Shown: piece by piece, positions 18,775 to 28,198 of the stretch
Layout: each line of letters opens with the position of its first letter
How positions within the stretch are numbered: position 1 is the first letter of the stretch
From: Desulfurococcales archaeon
GTDB taxonomy: Archaea > Thermoproteota > Thermoprotei_A > Sulfolobales > Acidilobaceae
DNA length: 39,151 nt
Reading direction: 5' to 3'
Assembly (NCBI GenBank): GCA_015521205.1
Contig: WAOQ01000039.1
Span: 1 to 39,151 of the forward strand
Notes under the pieces: model-generated
Told to the model about the DNA's origin: nothing
Database searches by the model: none
Seen by the model: the letters and a program-made list of their open reading frames with translations, nothing else
Position numbers and translations under genes: made by a program

Positions 18775-18925
18775 ACATTGTACACCTCTGTCTCCCCGCT
18801 AATTTATTGTATATCAACATTTTATAGGTGGTATGTATAGGAATAGCTTGAACTGTGGAGTTCCAAGCCTTCACTTAACTCGGTTGTAGTGTATCATTTC
18901 TAGGGTTGAGGGAGATGGTGGTATA

Positions 18926-19837
18926 GTGTTAGAGATCACTAGTCCCCAAAAGGAGGACTTGATAAAGTTATATGATGAGTTAGCCGGGGTTCTCGAGGGA
19001 CCACGATGGTATGGAACACTTTCATCTAGGAAAGTAGTATTTGTAGGAGATACACATGGAGCTCCAGAAGTATCGCTTTACGCCCTACGCTTGTGGGGAA
19101 AAAATGGCGGGATCATAGTGTTCCTGGGCGATTATGTCGACCGTGGATCCAGAGGGTTAGAGAACCTATATCTAATCCTACGCGCTAAGCTTGAATGGCC
19201 TAAAGAAGTATATGTTCTGAGGGGAAACCACGAATCCAAAATGATGAACTCTTGGTATGGGTTCCTGGAAGAACTGGACTCCAAAGGTAAAACCGGACTC
19301 TACGACGTGATCCTCGATCTATACGGGTTGATGCCTTACATGCTGAAGGTCAACAAATGGTTCACAGTTCACGGGGGTATCGTTTGTAGAAAGTGTATCC
19401 AAGACTATGATCCACCCCTAACCATCCAGGAGATCCAAGAAAGTATTCCGGGTAACCCATTGGATCACAGGGAGGACCCGCCTACTCCTGAGGCTCTGCA
19501 ACTTTTGTGGAACGACCCAAGACCTAATGACTATTGGTTTTCCCCTAGCATTCGAGGGGCAGGGATTTTTTACTATGGACTTCCCGCCGTCAAACGTTTC
19601 CTCGAGGATAACGGGTTAGACATTATTATACGTGCCCATGAGAGATGCAACGCCCTCCGCATAATATATCCAGATGGTAGGGTTGACGAGGGCCCCCCCG
19701 ACGGTTCTACTTGGGAGGAGAAGGATCTCCAAGGTTCCGTCCTCACAGTTTTCTCCAGTAGGTATCACGGCGCTGGGACAGGTTTATTGATCTACAGTGA
19801 CGGGCTTTTCACGCTTCGAAGGGTGAATATAGATTAG
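18926..19837 (+). CDS. PPP-family serine/threonine protein phosphatase
   Basis: FVGDTHGAPEVSL, IVFLGDYVDRGSRGLENLYLIL, VYVLRGNHESKMMN, WFTVHGGIV, IIRAHE: complete PPP metal-site motifs. Confidence 0.95.
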   Translation: MLEITSPQKEDLIKLYDELAGVLEGPRWYGTLSSRKVVFVGDTHGAPEVSLYALRLWGKNGGIIVFLGDYVDRGSRGLENLYLILRAKLEWPKEVYVLRGNHESKMMNSWYGFLEELDSKGKTGLYDVILDLYGLMPYMLKVNKWFTVHGGIVCRKCIQDYDPPLTIQEIQESIPGNPLDHREDPPTPEALQLLWNDPRPNDYWFSPSIRGAGIFYYGLPAVKRFLEDNGLDIIIRAHERCNALRIIYPDGRVDEGPPDGSTWEEKDLQGSVLTVFSSRYHGAGTGLLIYSDGLFTLRRVNID

Positions 19838-20520
19838 AGCTCGATTACGGAGCCTGTAAAGGCTTCACAGAATTTTTCTGGATAGTGTCTACGCAAGTAA
19901 TCTCTCGACTCGTCGCCAGAACAATGAGTTGGACATATGGTTTCCGCCACGCTTGCTAGGTTTTGTAGGACTTCGGGGGGAGGAGAGTGGAAACCGCCTA
20001 TTACGAGGGTAGCTTTCTTTCTCCCTGTTAGCCTCAGGGCCTCGGATACGATCCTATCCACTCCCGGATGACTACATCCCACTATAACCGCTATTTTCCC
20101 GTTGTAGGTTAGGGCCAAGGATATCTCATACATCTGGACGCTAGTGGCATATAAGGGTCCCACTATGAGTAGGTTTCTGTCTATCCAGATAGGCTTTTTT
20201 ACCATTACCACGTTGAAGCCGAGCCTCTTATACCTACCTATACGTCCAGGCGGTACATATAGGGTTATGCCGGGCGAAGCGTCGGCCACTGCCTTTAGTC
20301 CCCCATAATGATCCCTATGATGATGACTTAGTATAACCATGTCAAGGCTACGTAGATCCACGCCTAGCATCGAAGCGTTTTCTTCTAATAGTCCTGGATC
20401 CCCGCCAGCATCGAAAAGGATACTCTTCCCGTTAAACTGAATGTTGATACTCCAAGCCCAGGCTCCCTTTAACCTATGGCCAGCCCGGTTATCCGCCAGA
20501 ACGACTAGTTTTAAGGACAA
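19834..20520 (-). CDS. MBL-fold metallo-hydrolase (dihydropteroate-synthase-related group)
   Basis: NGKSILFDAGGDPGLLEENASMLGVDLRSLDMVILSHHHRDHYGGL, IAVIVGCSHPGVDRIV, ICPTHCSGDE. Confidence 0.88.
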   Translation of the reverse strand: MSLKLVVLADNRAGHRLKGAWAWSINIQFNGKSILFDAGGDPGLLEENASMLGVDLRSLDMVILSHHHRDHYGGLKAVADASPGITLYVPPGRIGRYKRLGFNVVMVKKPIWIDRNLLIVGPLYATSVQMYEISLALTYNGKIAVIVGCSHPGVDRIVSEALRLTGRKKATLVIGGFHSPPPEVLQNLASVAETICPTHCSGDESRDYLRRHYPEKFCEAFTGSVIEL

Positions 20521-20677
20521 TCTGGAAGCACCTTCTAAAGTGTAGATGCTGTATCCTCCTAGTGGGTATCCCGTTTGTATATTACATATAGTATCGCATG
20601 GATAAGAGCTTATATTAAATAAGTCTTAATCACCTGTATGCTGTGACCCGGGGCTCTTAGATACATGGCGGTGGTAG

Positions 20678-21613
20678 TTGTTGGGATTCACCGTGTCAAA
20701 CCCTGAAAACAATAGAAGGCGCATATTCTGGTACTTGCGCGTACTCGTCTCCCTCGCGACGGGAGCATCGATATACGCGTTCCTATCTCATGGCTTCCTA
20801 ATGTTCCCAGGCTTAAACTGGTATGCGGCCCTAGCCATCGCCGTGTGGGTGTCTCTCACAGTCTATAGTCCCCGAGCTATGGCACTAGTCCTACTCACAC
20901 CGTTACTCATATACCGTGTTGTCAAGGCTTTACGTAAGATGGAGGGTAGCATGGAGACGTGGACCGGTGAGATGACCTCTGTAATGGACGATCTTGTTCT
21001 GATGGAAGAGGAGTTAGACGAAAAGAGTTTCGTTGTAGCCCAGGCAGTGAGGACTGTTGTTAAGAACGCCACTGGAAAAGAGCCAAAGGTTGTAGCCATA
21101 GTTACGGTTTCTAAAGATGTTCCACCTTCAGTATACATAAGCTCTCCAGACGATGCACTTATCGGTGAGGATATAGAGGATATACTAGAGGAGGCCGTGG
21201 AAACCTTTATCGAGCAAGAAAAGAAGCTTTTTCTCAAACTGTATGAACTCGAAAGCAATGACACACTTGCAGTCCTAGTAGTCCCACATGAAAACTATGA
21301 CGAACTGGCTCGGAGAGTCCTAGAGGCTGATTATGAGGGTAGAATAGAGGTTCAAGGGGATAGCAGGATTCTGGAACTCCTCTACAACCTAGTAAGGGAA
21401 GCGGTAGTCCAGAGCAGTCCAGAGGAGGTAGGTCGGAACAAGCCGCTCATAGCGTATCTCACAGTTAAACAGCTCGACAAGCTCGAGCGGAAAGGTGTGA
21501 TAAAGCTTTCGAGTAAAGCAAAGAATATGCTACCCCTCGAGGATGGTAAGACTCGGTCTATAGTTAGGCAGCAACTTAAGGAGGAGGCGTCTGAAAGGAG
21601 GAGAAAGCGGTAA
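20678..21613 (+). CDS. predicted membrane protein with large cytosolic domain, unknown function
   Basis: Two N-terminal TM segments, then a charged 200-aa domain; start ambiguous (TTG 20678/20681 or GTG 20693). Confidence 0.65.
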   Translation: MLGFTVSNPENNRRRIFWYLRVLVSLATGASIYAFLSHGFLMFPGLNWYAALAIAVWVSLTVYSPRAMALVLLTPLLIYRVVKALRKMEGSMETWTGEMTSVMDDLVLMEEELDEKSFVVAQAVRTVVKNATGKEPKVVAIVTVSKDVPPSVYISSPDDALIGEDIEDILEEAVETFIEQEKKLFLKLYELESNDTLAVLVVPHENYDELARRVLEADYEGRIEVQGDSRILELLYNLVREAVVQSSPEEVGRNKPLIAYLTVKQLDKLERKGVIKLSSKAKNMLPLEDGKTRSIVRQQLKEEASERRRKR

Positions 21614-21681
21614 CCGTTAAATAACCAGCCATCCCCTATCCCTTCTACAACGGAGGGCCACGGGTATAGGCCGTGGCTGAA

Positions 21682-21758
21682 GGGCCCGTAGCTCAGCTTG
21701 GTGGAGCACCCGGCTGATAACCGGGGGGTCGGGGGTTCAAATCCCCCCGGGCCCACCA
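21682..21758 (+). tRNA. tRNA-Ile (anticodon GAT), CCA encoded
   Basis: Cloverleaf: acceptor GGGCCCG/CGGGCCC, D stem GCTC/GAGC, anticodon stem CCCGG-CTGATAA-CCGGG, T arm GGGGG-TTCAAAT-CCCCC, then ACCA. Anticodon 21716-21718. Confidence 0.97.
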
Positions 21759-21828
21759 CGCCGGGGGTGGCTACAATATATTTCTTCTAAAGGCAATACT
21801 TCTTAGCGGAGAGTAGAGGTGTAGATTT

Positions 21829-22749
21829 ATGAAGATAAGAGAGCCTGTTGCCGGTTTCTGGGGGTTCTACCCTGTCGATCGCGATCAGCTTATTCGGGAA
21901 CTTGAATGGTGTTTTGACAATACGCCTTACGGGCCAGGGCGAAGGCCTGTCCTCGGTGAGCCACAGAGTCAAAGATGGGTTGTTGGAGGGATCGTCCCTC
22001 ACGCAGGTTATAGGTATAGTGGCCCATGTGCGGCTTGGTTTTACCATGCACTTGCTGAGAGCGGCTATAGGTTCGATACTGTGATTATCCTAGGAACTAA
22101 TCATACGGGATACGGTGGTGCTCTCACCACTACTTCTTTGTATGATGAATGGGAGACTCCTCTGGGCAAGGTTCCGGTTGCTGTTGATGTCGTTGAGGAG
22201 TTGAAACAGGGCGGGGTGGCTATGGATGAACCTCGTGCTCTTAAGGAGGAGCATAGTGTGGAGGTGCAGTTGCCGTTTCTACAGTATATTAGTGACTGGG
22301 AGTGGCAGCTGGTCCCACTGACGGCTAAGCCCATCGACGTTTCGAATGCTAGACATCTTGGTAAGAGGCTACTGGAGATCATTAAAGAGAAGTCTGAGAG
22401 GCCCCTTTTTATTGTTTCTAGTGATTTTACACATCACGGTTACATATATGGCTACGTGCTTTTTGACAAGGATATAGTGGAGAACGTTGCATCGCTAGAC
22501 AATATGTTTATTCAACGCATACTAGAACTGGACTTGGACGGGTTCTTCATGTTGATGAGAAAGTACATGGCAACAGTCTGCGGCTGGCCGGCTATTATGC
22601 TCCTAATTCATCAGGCAGAACTGGAGGGATGGGAGCCTAGATTATTGAAATACTATAATAGTGGGCATATATCGGGGCGTGATGATATAGTAGTGGGATA
22701 TGCTTCAATAGCATTCTATTCTTCTCCAAAGCTAGATGAACCTCAATGA
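21829..22749 (+). CDS. Memo-like protein (AmmeMemoRadiSam system protein B)
   Basis: AGFWGFYPVD, VGGIVPHAGYRYSGPCAAWFYHAL, VIILGTNHTGYGG, LKEEHSVEVQLPFLQYI, FIVSSDFTHHG. Confidence 0.92.
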   Translation: MKIREPVAGFWGFYPVDRDQLIRELEWCFDNTPYGPGRRPVLGEPQSQRWVVGGIVPHAGYRYSGPCAAWFYHALAESGYRFDTVIILGTNHTGYGGALTTTSLYDEWETPLGKVPVAVDVVEELKQGGVAMDEPRALKEEHSVEVQLPFLQYISDWEWQLVPLTAKPIDVSNARHLGKRLLEIIKEKSERPLFIVSSDFTHHGYIYGYVLFDKDIVENVASLDNMFIQRILELDLDGFFMLMRKYMATVCGWPAIMLLIHQAELEGWEPRLLKYYNSGHISGRDDIVVGYASIAFYSSPKLDEPQ

Positions 22750-22895
22750 TAACCAAGCGGGATTAGAGTTTTCACAAGGGAGTTTCCATGGTTTTGAATC
22801 AGCTCTGAGTCTGGAAATAGCGTGTTTATTTGACAAAGAGGCTGGCTGTGAGATCGGGGTTTGCTTCGTGGTTAGGGGTTGGGTAGAATTTTGGG

Positions 22896-23252
22896 TTACT
22901 CTGTGATACTCTCATTTATGGCCTCGACTACTGTTGCATAATCAACGGCGCCTATCCAAGCACCCTTGATTTCTCCGTTTTTGAAGACCACTGTGGTTGG
23001 CGTTCCCATTATTCCGAGCTGGTAGGCTATGTCTGGACAGCCTGCTAGGTTGAACCATACGAATACTACGTTGTCGACCATTTCGGCCGCTGCTTCGTAT
23101 TCTGGTCTGTACATCATACAGGCTGCGCATGTGGGACTTGAGAAAGCCACTACCACTGGCTTGTTGGTGTTGAGTACCTTTTCGAATTCTTTACAGTTCG
23201 ACATTTCGAGCACGTTGCCATTGTTGCCTCCCATTTTTCCATAGTAGTACAT
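22896..23252 (-). CDS. thioredoxin-family protein
   Basis: VVVAFSSPTCAACMMYRPEYEAAAEMV (CxxC) and YQLGIMGTPTTVVFKNGEIKGAWIGA (cis-Pro). ATG at 23252 after SD AGAGGTGAC preferred over the track GTG at 23264. Confidence 0.9.
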   Translation of the reverse strand: MYYYGKMGGNNGNVLEMSNCKEFEKVLNTNKPVVVAFSSPTCAACMMYRPEYEAAAEMVDNVVFVWFNLAGCPDIAYQLGIMGTPTTVVFKNGEIKGAWIGAVDYATVVEAINESITE

Positions 23253-23371
23253 CGTGTTTGTCACCTCTCTTTTGCGGTGCTTCCGCTATTCACGGGTGTT
23301 AAATAGTAGTGGTAATATGGTGTTGTATATATTTGCATATAACAACTGCTAAGTAGATTTATCTTATAGTA

Positions 23372-25411
23372 ATGCCACTAAATACCAGTAGAGTGGGCTA
23401 TAATTGGGTCCTAGACCCACTCTGTTTCCAGGAAGAGGTGTTTATTTTGGAGGACAAATTATGGTATCCACCAAAAGAACTGGTAGACAATGCGAACGTT
23501 ACACAGCTCATGGAAAAACTGGGAATATCCACGTATAAGGATCTCGTCAAGGAAAGCCTTCATAGATATGAGTGGTTCTGGGGCGAACTCCCCCAATGGT
23601 TGGGCATCGAATGGTTCAAGGAGCCTAGACAAGTTTTAGACGCGTCTAAGGGGCCCGAATGGACTCGTTGGTATCTCGGCTCCAAGCTTAACCTCACGTG
23701 GCTCGCCGTTGACAGACATGTAAAGGAGGGTAGAGGATGGAAAACAGCTTTCATTTGGGAAGGGGAGGACGGGTCCAGAGAGGAGTACACTTACCAGAGG
23801 CTTCGGGACGAGGTAGATCGCCTGGCATATAGGCTCCTCGAAGAAGGTATCGGTCGTGGTGATGTGGTACTATTGTACTCCACGATGCATCCATCGACTA
23901 TAGTAGCCTTTTACGCCACACTGAAAATTGGAGCCTCGGTTGCACCGGTTTTCTCGGGTTTCGCCGCTTCGGCGGTAGCGGAAAGAATAGCTAGCGCCAA
24001 GCCCAAGGCGATCATAACACTTGACGGGTACTTGCGGAAGGGTCGAAGGATCAGACTTAAAGATAAACTTGATGAAGCACTCCTCCTCTCGGGGCACAGT
24101 CCCCAACTGACCATTATAGCTAGACGCTTGAACTTAGACCTAGAACTTGGCGAGAACGAGGAATTCCTGGAGGAGGCAGTCAGCGGTAAGAGGTCGGGAT
24201 TAGAGCCCGTCGAGGTCGATAGTGAGGATATAGCTTTGATAATGTATACGAGCGGTACTACGGGTAAACCCAAGGGTATACAGATAAGACAACACGGAGC
24301 GGCCCTCATGCCTGCCAAAGACATATTGTATAACATGGATCTTAAGGAAGGGGATAATCTACTCTGGGTTAGCGATATCGGGTGGATGATGGGTCCATGG
24401 CAGATTCTTGGCGTTAACATTCTAGGCGAAACGCACACTATCATAGAGGGTGCCGTAGATTATCCAGGACCAGAGAGGCTTTGGCGTATAATAGAGAAGG
24501 ATAGAATAACCCAGTTCGGCTTTGCGGCTACCCTTGCCAGACTGCTTAAGAGGTACGGTAAAACATTTGAAAAATTCAATTTAGAATCTCTCCGAGCATT
24601 TGGGAACACAGGGGAACCCATTGATAGGGATACATGGTTCTGGGTAATGTACGAGCTGGGCGATGGAAAGAGACCATTGATCAATCTTAGCGGTGGAACG
24701 GACATGTTTGGACCAATCGTCCTACCCTCACCTGTCGTCCCATTAAAACCATCAACCCTGTGGGGTCCGGGACTTGGATGTGATGTCGACGTTTTCGACG
24801 ATGAAGGAAACCCGGTACGAGGGAACGTCGGTTATTTGGTAGTTAAGAAGCCCCTTCCCAGCATGACATGGGGTTTCTTCGGCGAGGGGCCCGAAAGATA
24901 TCTAGAAGCATACTGGTCTCGGTTCCCCGGCGTATGGTATCATGGAGACTGGGCATTGATAGACGAGGACGGATACTGGTTCATACTTGGACGGGCTGAT
25001 GACGTCATTAAGGTTGCAGGAAAGCGTATCGGTTCTGCCGAGATAGAGGATGCTCTAAACACACACCCGGCCGTCGCTGAATCGGCCTGTATAGGAGTAC
25101 CAGACCCGCTTAAAGGAGAGGTTATAGCTTGTTTCGCGGTACCTAAGGTTGGCGTTAAACCAGAGGAGCTTGACCCGGAGGAGCTTGCTGGACATGTGGC
25201 GGCAAAGCTGGGTAAGGCGTTTAAACCGAAGTATGTGGTACCGGTACAGGATCTGCCCCGTACTAGAAGTGGGAAGATAATGAGACGCGTTATCCGGGCA
25301 CTCGTACGTGGAACCAGGCTAGGCGAGCTCAGTGTTCTCGAAAACCCATCAAGCATCAACGAGGTCAAGAAAGCCCTTGCATTGATAGGTCTAGGAGAAG
25401 GGGAAGGTTAA
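23372..25411 (+). CDS. AMP-forming acyl-CoA synthetase (acetyl-/hydroxyacyl-CoA synthetase-like)
   Basis: IALIMYTSGTTGKPKGI, WYHGDWALIDEDGYWFILGRADDVIKVAGKRIGSAEIEDAL, LPRTRSGKIMRRVIRAL. Substrate not inferable. Confidence 0.92.
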   Translation: MPLNTSRVGYNWVLDPLCFQEEVFILEDKLWYPPKELVDNANVTQLMEKLGISTYKDLVKESLHRYEWFWGELPQWLGIEWFKEPRQVLDASKGPEWTRWYLGSKLNLTWLAVDRHVKEGRGWKTAFIWEGEDGSREEYTYQRLRDEVDRLAYRLLEEGIGRGDVVLLYSTMHPSTIVAFYATLKIGASVAPVFSGFAASAVAERIASAKPKAIITLDGYLRKGRRIRLKDKLDEALLLSGHSPQLTIIARRLNLDLELGENEEFLEEAVSGKRSGLEPVEVDSEDIALIMYTSGTTGKPKGIQIRQHGAALMPAKDILYNMDLKEGDNLLWVSDIGWMMGPWQILGVNILGETHTIIEGAVDYPGPERLWRIIEKDRITQFGFAATLARLLKRYGKTFEKFNLESLRAFGNTGEPIDRDTWFWVMYELGDGKRPLINLSGGTDMFGPIVLPSPVVPLKPSTLWGPGLGCDVDVFDDEGNPVRGNVGYLVVKKPLPSMTWGFFGEGPERYLEAYWSRFPGVWYHGDWALIDEDGYWFILGRADDVIKVAGKRIGSAEIEDALNTHPAVAESACIGVPDPLKGEVIACFAVPKVGVKPEELDPEELAGHVAAKLGKAFKPKYVVPVQDLPRTRSGKIMRRVIRALVRGTRLGELSVLENPSSINEVKKALALIGLGEGEG

Positions 25412-26161
25412 CAATACCACTATAAGACCAATCGCCACTAAGAAGACGTCGAAGCGTAACCTTGAGGCTAAACCTTCCATCAATGCTATGCCCGCCAAAC
25501 CAGCGACGAACGCTATGGTTAATGCTGCCATGGATTCGGCTAAACCTGCACTTGAACCCGTTTTTTCTAGGAAAAGTTCGTATGCGCCTGCTGTAAGGGT
25601 GGCTGGTATAGATGCAATGAAGCTTAGCTGCACGGCTTGCCGTGGATTATAGCCCCTAGCGAGGAGTGTTGCTATTGTTACGGCACTCCGCGAGAGGCCT
25701 GGTATAATGGCGAAGCCCTGAGCTATACCCATTAGCATGGCATCTTTTGCCGTTGGCTCCTTTATTTCTGGGATTTTAACATGTTTTTTCTGCGTAGCGT
25801 ATAGGATCAACCCTGTTATGATAAACGCTACTCCTATCGCTAGCGTAAGTATATCCTGTGAGGCAAGGTTCTTCGAGATATTGTATAGGGGGAAAGCGAC
25901 TGCTAGAGAGACTAGGTATGAGAGAAGTATGAAAATTGTAAGGGGGTCTTTAGGCTTGAGTATGGCTTTGATGAGTTCGCGTCTATACCAGACGATCGCT
26001 GAGAGAGCTGTAGCCCCATGCAACATTAAGCTATACATGTAAGCTTTCTCGGGTTCGACGCCGAAGAGGCTTATCAGGGTTAACGTTGCCTGCCCGCTGC
26101 TGCTTACGGGAAGCCATTCGAGGAATCCCTGTACTAGCCCTGCTATTATAGCTTCAAGCAA
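25391..26161 (-). CDS. uppP: undecaprenyl-diphosphate phosphatase (BacA/UppP family)
   Basis: IIAGLVQGFLEWLPVSSSGQATL and LMGIAQGFAIIPGLSRSAVTIATLLARGY signature motifs. Confidence 0.93.
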   Translation of the reverse strand: MLEAIIAGLVQGFLEWLPVSSSGQATLTLISLFGVEPEKAYMYSLMLHGATALSAIVWYRRELIKAILKPKDPLTIFILLSYLVSLAVAFPLYNISKNLASQDILTLAIGVAFIITGLILYATQKKHVKIPEIKEPTAKDAMLMGIAQGFAIIPGLSRSAVTIATLLARGYNPRQAVQLSFIASIPATLTAGAYELFLEKTGSSAGLAESMAALTIAFVAGLAGIALMEGLASRLRFDVFLVAIGLIVVLLTFPFS

Positions 26162-26224
26162 TCCATGCTACGCCTCCAGGTTGTTCTGATTCGTCGCTTT
26201 ATTTTCGGTTAATAATCTGATTCT

Positions 26225-28198
26225 CTATTTTAACCTGTAGGCGTTTAACATTCTCTCTAGTGTTTCCTCGGTCAGGCGTGACGCACCTATCTCAAGTCTT
26301 CTCCGACGTATTTTTTCAAGTATGCTAGATTCGAGCAATACATTATACCTGCTCTTTAACACCTCGAATCCTCGAGCCTCAATGACTGGTACTCCCCTTG
26401 ACTCTAGGGCTGTGACCAAACGTTTGTTTACTATTTTGTCAACCACGACGGCTTCGACGTCTTTTTCTACTAGTAATCGGATTGCACGTTCATCGTACAC
26501 ACTCTGGTTTTCTAAGTATATTATATCTTGCCCGGAGAGGGGACGCTCGCTGAGAGCCTCACGTAGCCCGTCCCTGGTAAACCTGTTTACGCGGCGGGCA
26601 GCGACGACTCGGCCTGCTCTGAGATCCTCGATGGCCTCCTCTAGGCGGGCTGCGTTTTCCCGTATATTATTCAGGCTTCGTCTGGCCTCTTCGAGGCTCG
26701 ATTCTAGTTTCTTGATCCTCTCATATAGCCCGGCTTCGGCTATCCGTTTCTTCACCTCTATGTTAATACCGTGTAGACGTGCTCTGTAATCGTTTTCTAT
26801 TCGTTCTATCTCCTCTTCTAGATCCTTGATCTTCCTGCGTAGTTGTCTATTGATGTATTCCAGAAGTTCTATCTTCTCCTTATACTCCGCTATAACCTGG
26901 AGATCAGGAGTCTCTGGTCTCTGCGGACTTAGTGTCTGAAGTGGCGCTGGCCTTGAAGGTCTAACACCTATTATCCTATCTATCTCTTTCTCGACGGCCT
27001 CCGCTATCGCATGCCCCTTCGCTATTGCTTCCTTAACGCGGTCAAGGTCAACGGTTATCTTGACCTTTTCCAGGTATAGCTCCGCTTGTTTAAACTTCTC
27101 TCGCAACTCTTTGTACGCTTTGTAAGCAGCTGCTAAGGCGTCTCTCTGATGAGTGTCAAGTTTAGCATCGGGGGCCACCGTGGACGCTATTAGCCTTTTC
27201 TCGTCCGAGGAAAGATTGTCTGGTGGCACGTAAAGCTGTGCGTTGAAGAACGCAGCTATCTTTCTGACAGCTTCTGGTGCTGGTTTAACATCAGTTGCCA
27301 CAATGACTGGTGTTCCATAGCTCCTTATCAGGCTAGCTATAGCAGCTCTATCCATGGATCTATGGCTTTCAACTGCTAGCACGTTACCGTCTATATCAAG
27401 TATGGCGATGCCCGTGCTTATCCCAGGGTCTATACCGATGATCAAAGGCTTCTCGGAGACTAGGTTCTTTGTACCTATTGTAATGTGTGCCTTGTATACG
27501 GGCTTAAGTTTGATCTGGTAGTCTCTACCCCTATAGGGCCTTATGACTCGTGAGACAGTTCCTATGTCCGAGTAGACTGTAAACACGGCGGATTCTAATC
27601 CGCCTGAGCTACTCCTGTATGTTTCGTCGAATTCTAGTCCCTCTCGTTCAAGAGTTTCTTTTATGGTTCGAGCAACGTTCTGGATTACAGTGTTCACTCG
27701 GCGCCGGTATCGTGCTTGACTCCAACCACCGCTTCTCGGTGATCTCCGACGTGCTATAATGATCCTAGTTCTAGACCCTACTAGTCCTACGGGAGTACCT
27801 ATTCCCTTGGATGAAAGTAGTGCTGCTAGATACGCTGTTTTTCCTGGAGGTAGCTTTCCGTGCCCTATGCGGATACCCGTTTTTTCTGCTAGCTCGCGGA
27901 GTGTGTAGAGACGTCCATCTACGAGTGTGACTTGTACTAGTTTAGTGTGTGGAGGAAGTAGTGATATTATTCTAGCTATGTCCCTCTCAGTGGCCCCTAG
28001 CTCGAATATGTTGTCTACGGCTATGCTTGTCACCCTGTTTTCCCATGCTAGCCTTATTATTCTAGAGAGTGTTGCTTCGGTATTCTTGTATACTACCTGC
28101 CCTTCCTCGTTGATAATTACAAGTGTGTAGGTGGGTTTCATCGTGCTGGAAGGGCTTGACCCCGGGTTTATGTCGATACCCATGTAGAGGTTGCTCAT
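26225..28198 (-). CDS. DUF460 / COG2433 protein with RNase H-like domains and coiled coil
   Basis: MGIDINPGSSPSSTMKPTYTLVIIN, second LIIGIDPGISTGIAILDIDGNVLAVES...DTHQRDALAAAYKAY, long coiled coil, C-terminal domain. Confidence 0.88.
   Translation of the reverse strand: MSNLYMGIDINPGSSPSSTMKPTYTLVIINEEGQVVYKNTEATLSRIIRLAWENRVTSIAVDNIFELGATERDIARIISLLPPHTKLVQVTLVDGRLYTLRELAEKTGIRIGHGKLPPGKTAYLAALLSSKGIGTPVGLVGSRTRIIIARRRSPRSGGWSQARYRRRVNTVIQNVARTIKETLEREGLEFDETYRSSSGGLESAVFTVYSDIGTVSRVIRPYRGRDYQIKLKPVYKAHITIGTKNLVSEKPLIIGIDPGISTGIAILDIDGNVLAVESHRSMDRAAIASLIRSYGTPVIVATDVKPAPEAVRKIAAFFNAQLYVPPDNLSSDEKRLIASTVAPDAKLDTHQRDALAAAYKAYKELREKFKQAELYLEKVKITVDLDRVKEAIAKGHAIAEAVEKEIDRIIGVRPSRPAPLQTLSPQRPETPDLQVIAEYKEKIELLEYINRQLRRKIKDLEEEIERIENDYRARLHGINIEVKKRIAEAGLYERIKKLESSLEEARRSLNNIRENAARLEEAIEDLRAGRVVAARRVNRFTRDGLREALSERPLSGQDIIYLENQSVYDERAIRLLVEKDVEAVVVDKIVNKRLVTALESRGVPVIEARGFEVLKSRYNVLLESSILEKIRRRRLEIGASRLTEETLERMLNAYRLK

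Noticed and set aside
21382-21759. ORF starting MVGPGGFEPPTPRLSAGCSTKLSYGPF
   Set aside because: Antisense translation of the tRNA-Ile gene; this peptide is a well-known spurious annotation.
23911-24444. 177-aa antisense ORF
   Set aside because: Antisense to the acyl-CoA synthetase; Ser/Leu-rich shadow ORF.
26322-26789. 155-aa antisense ORF
   Set aside because: Antisense to the DUF460 coiled coil; Ser/Arg-rich shadow composition.
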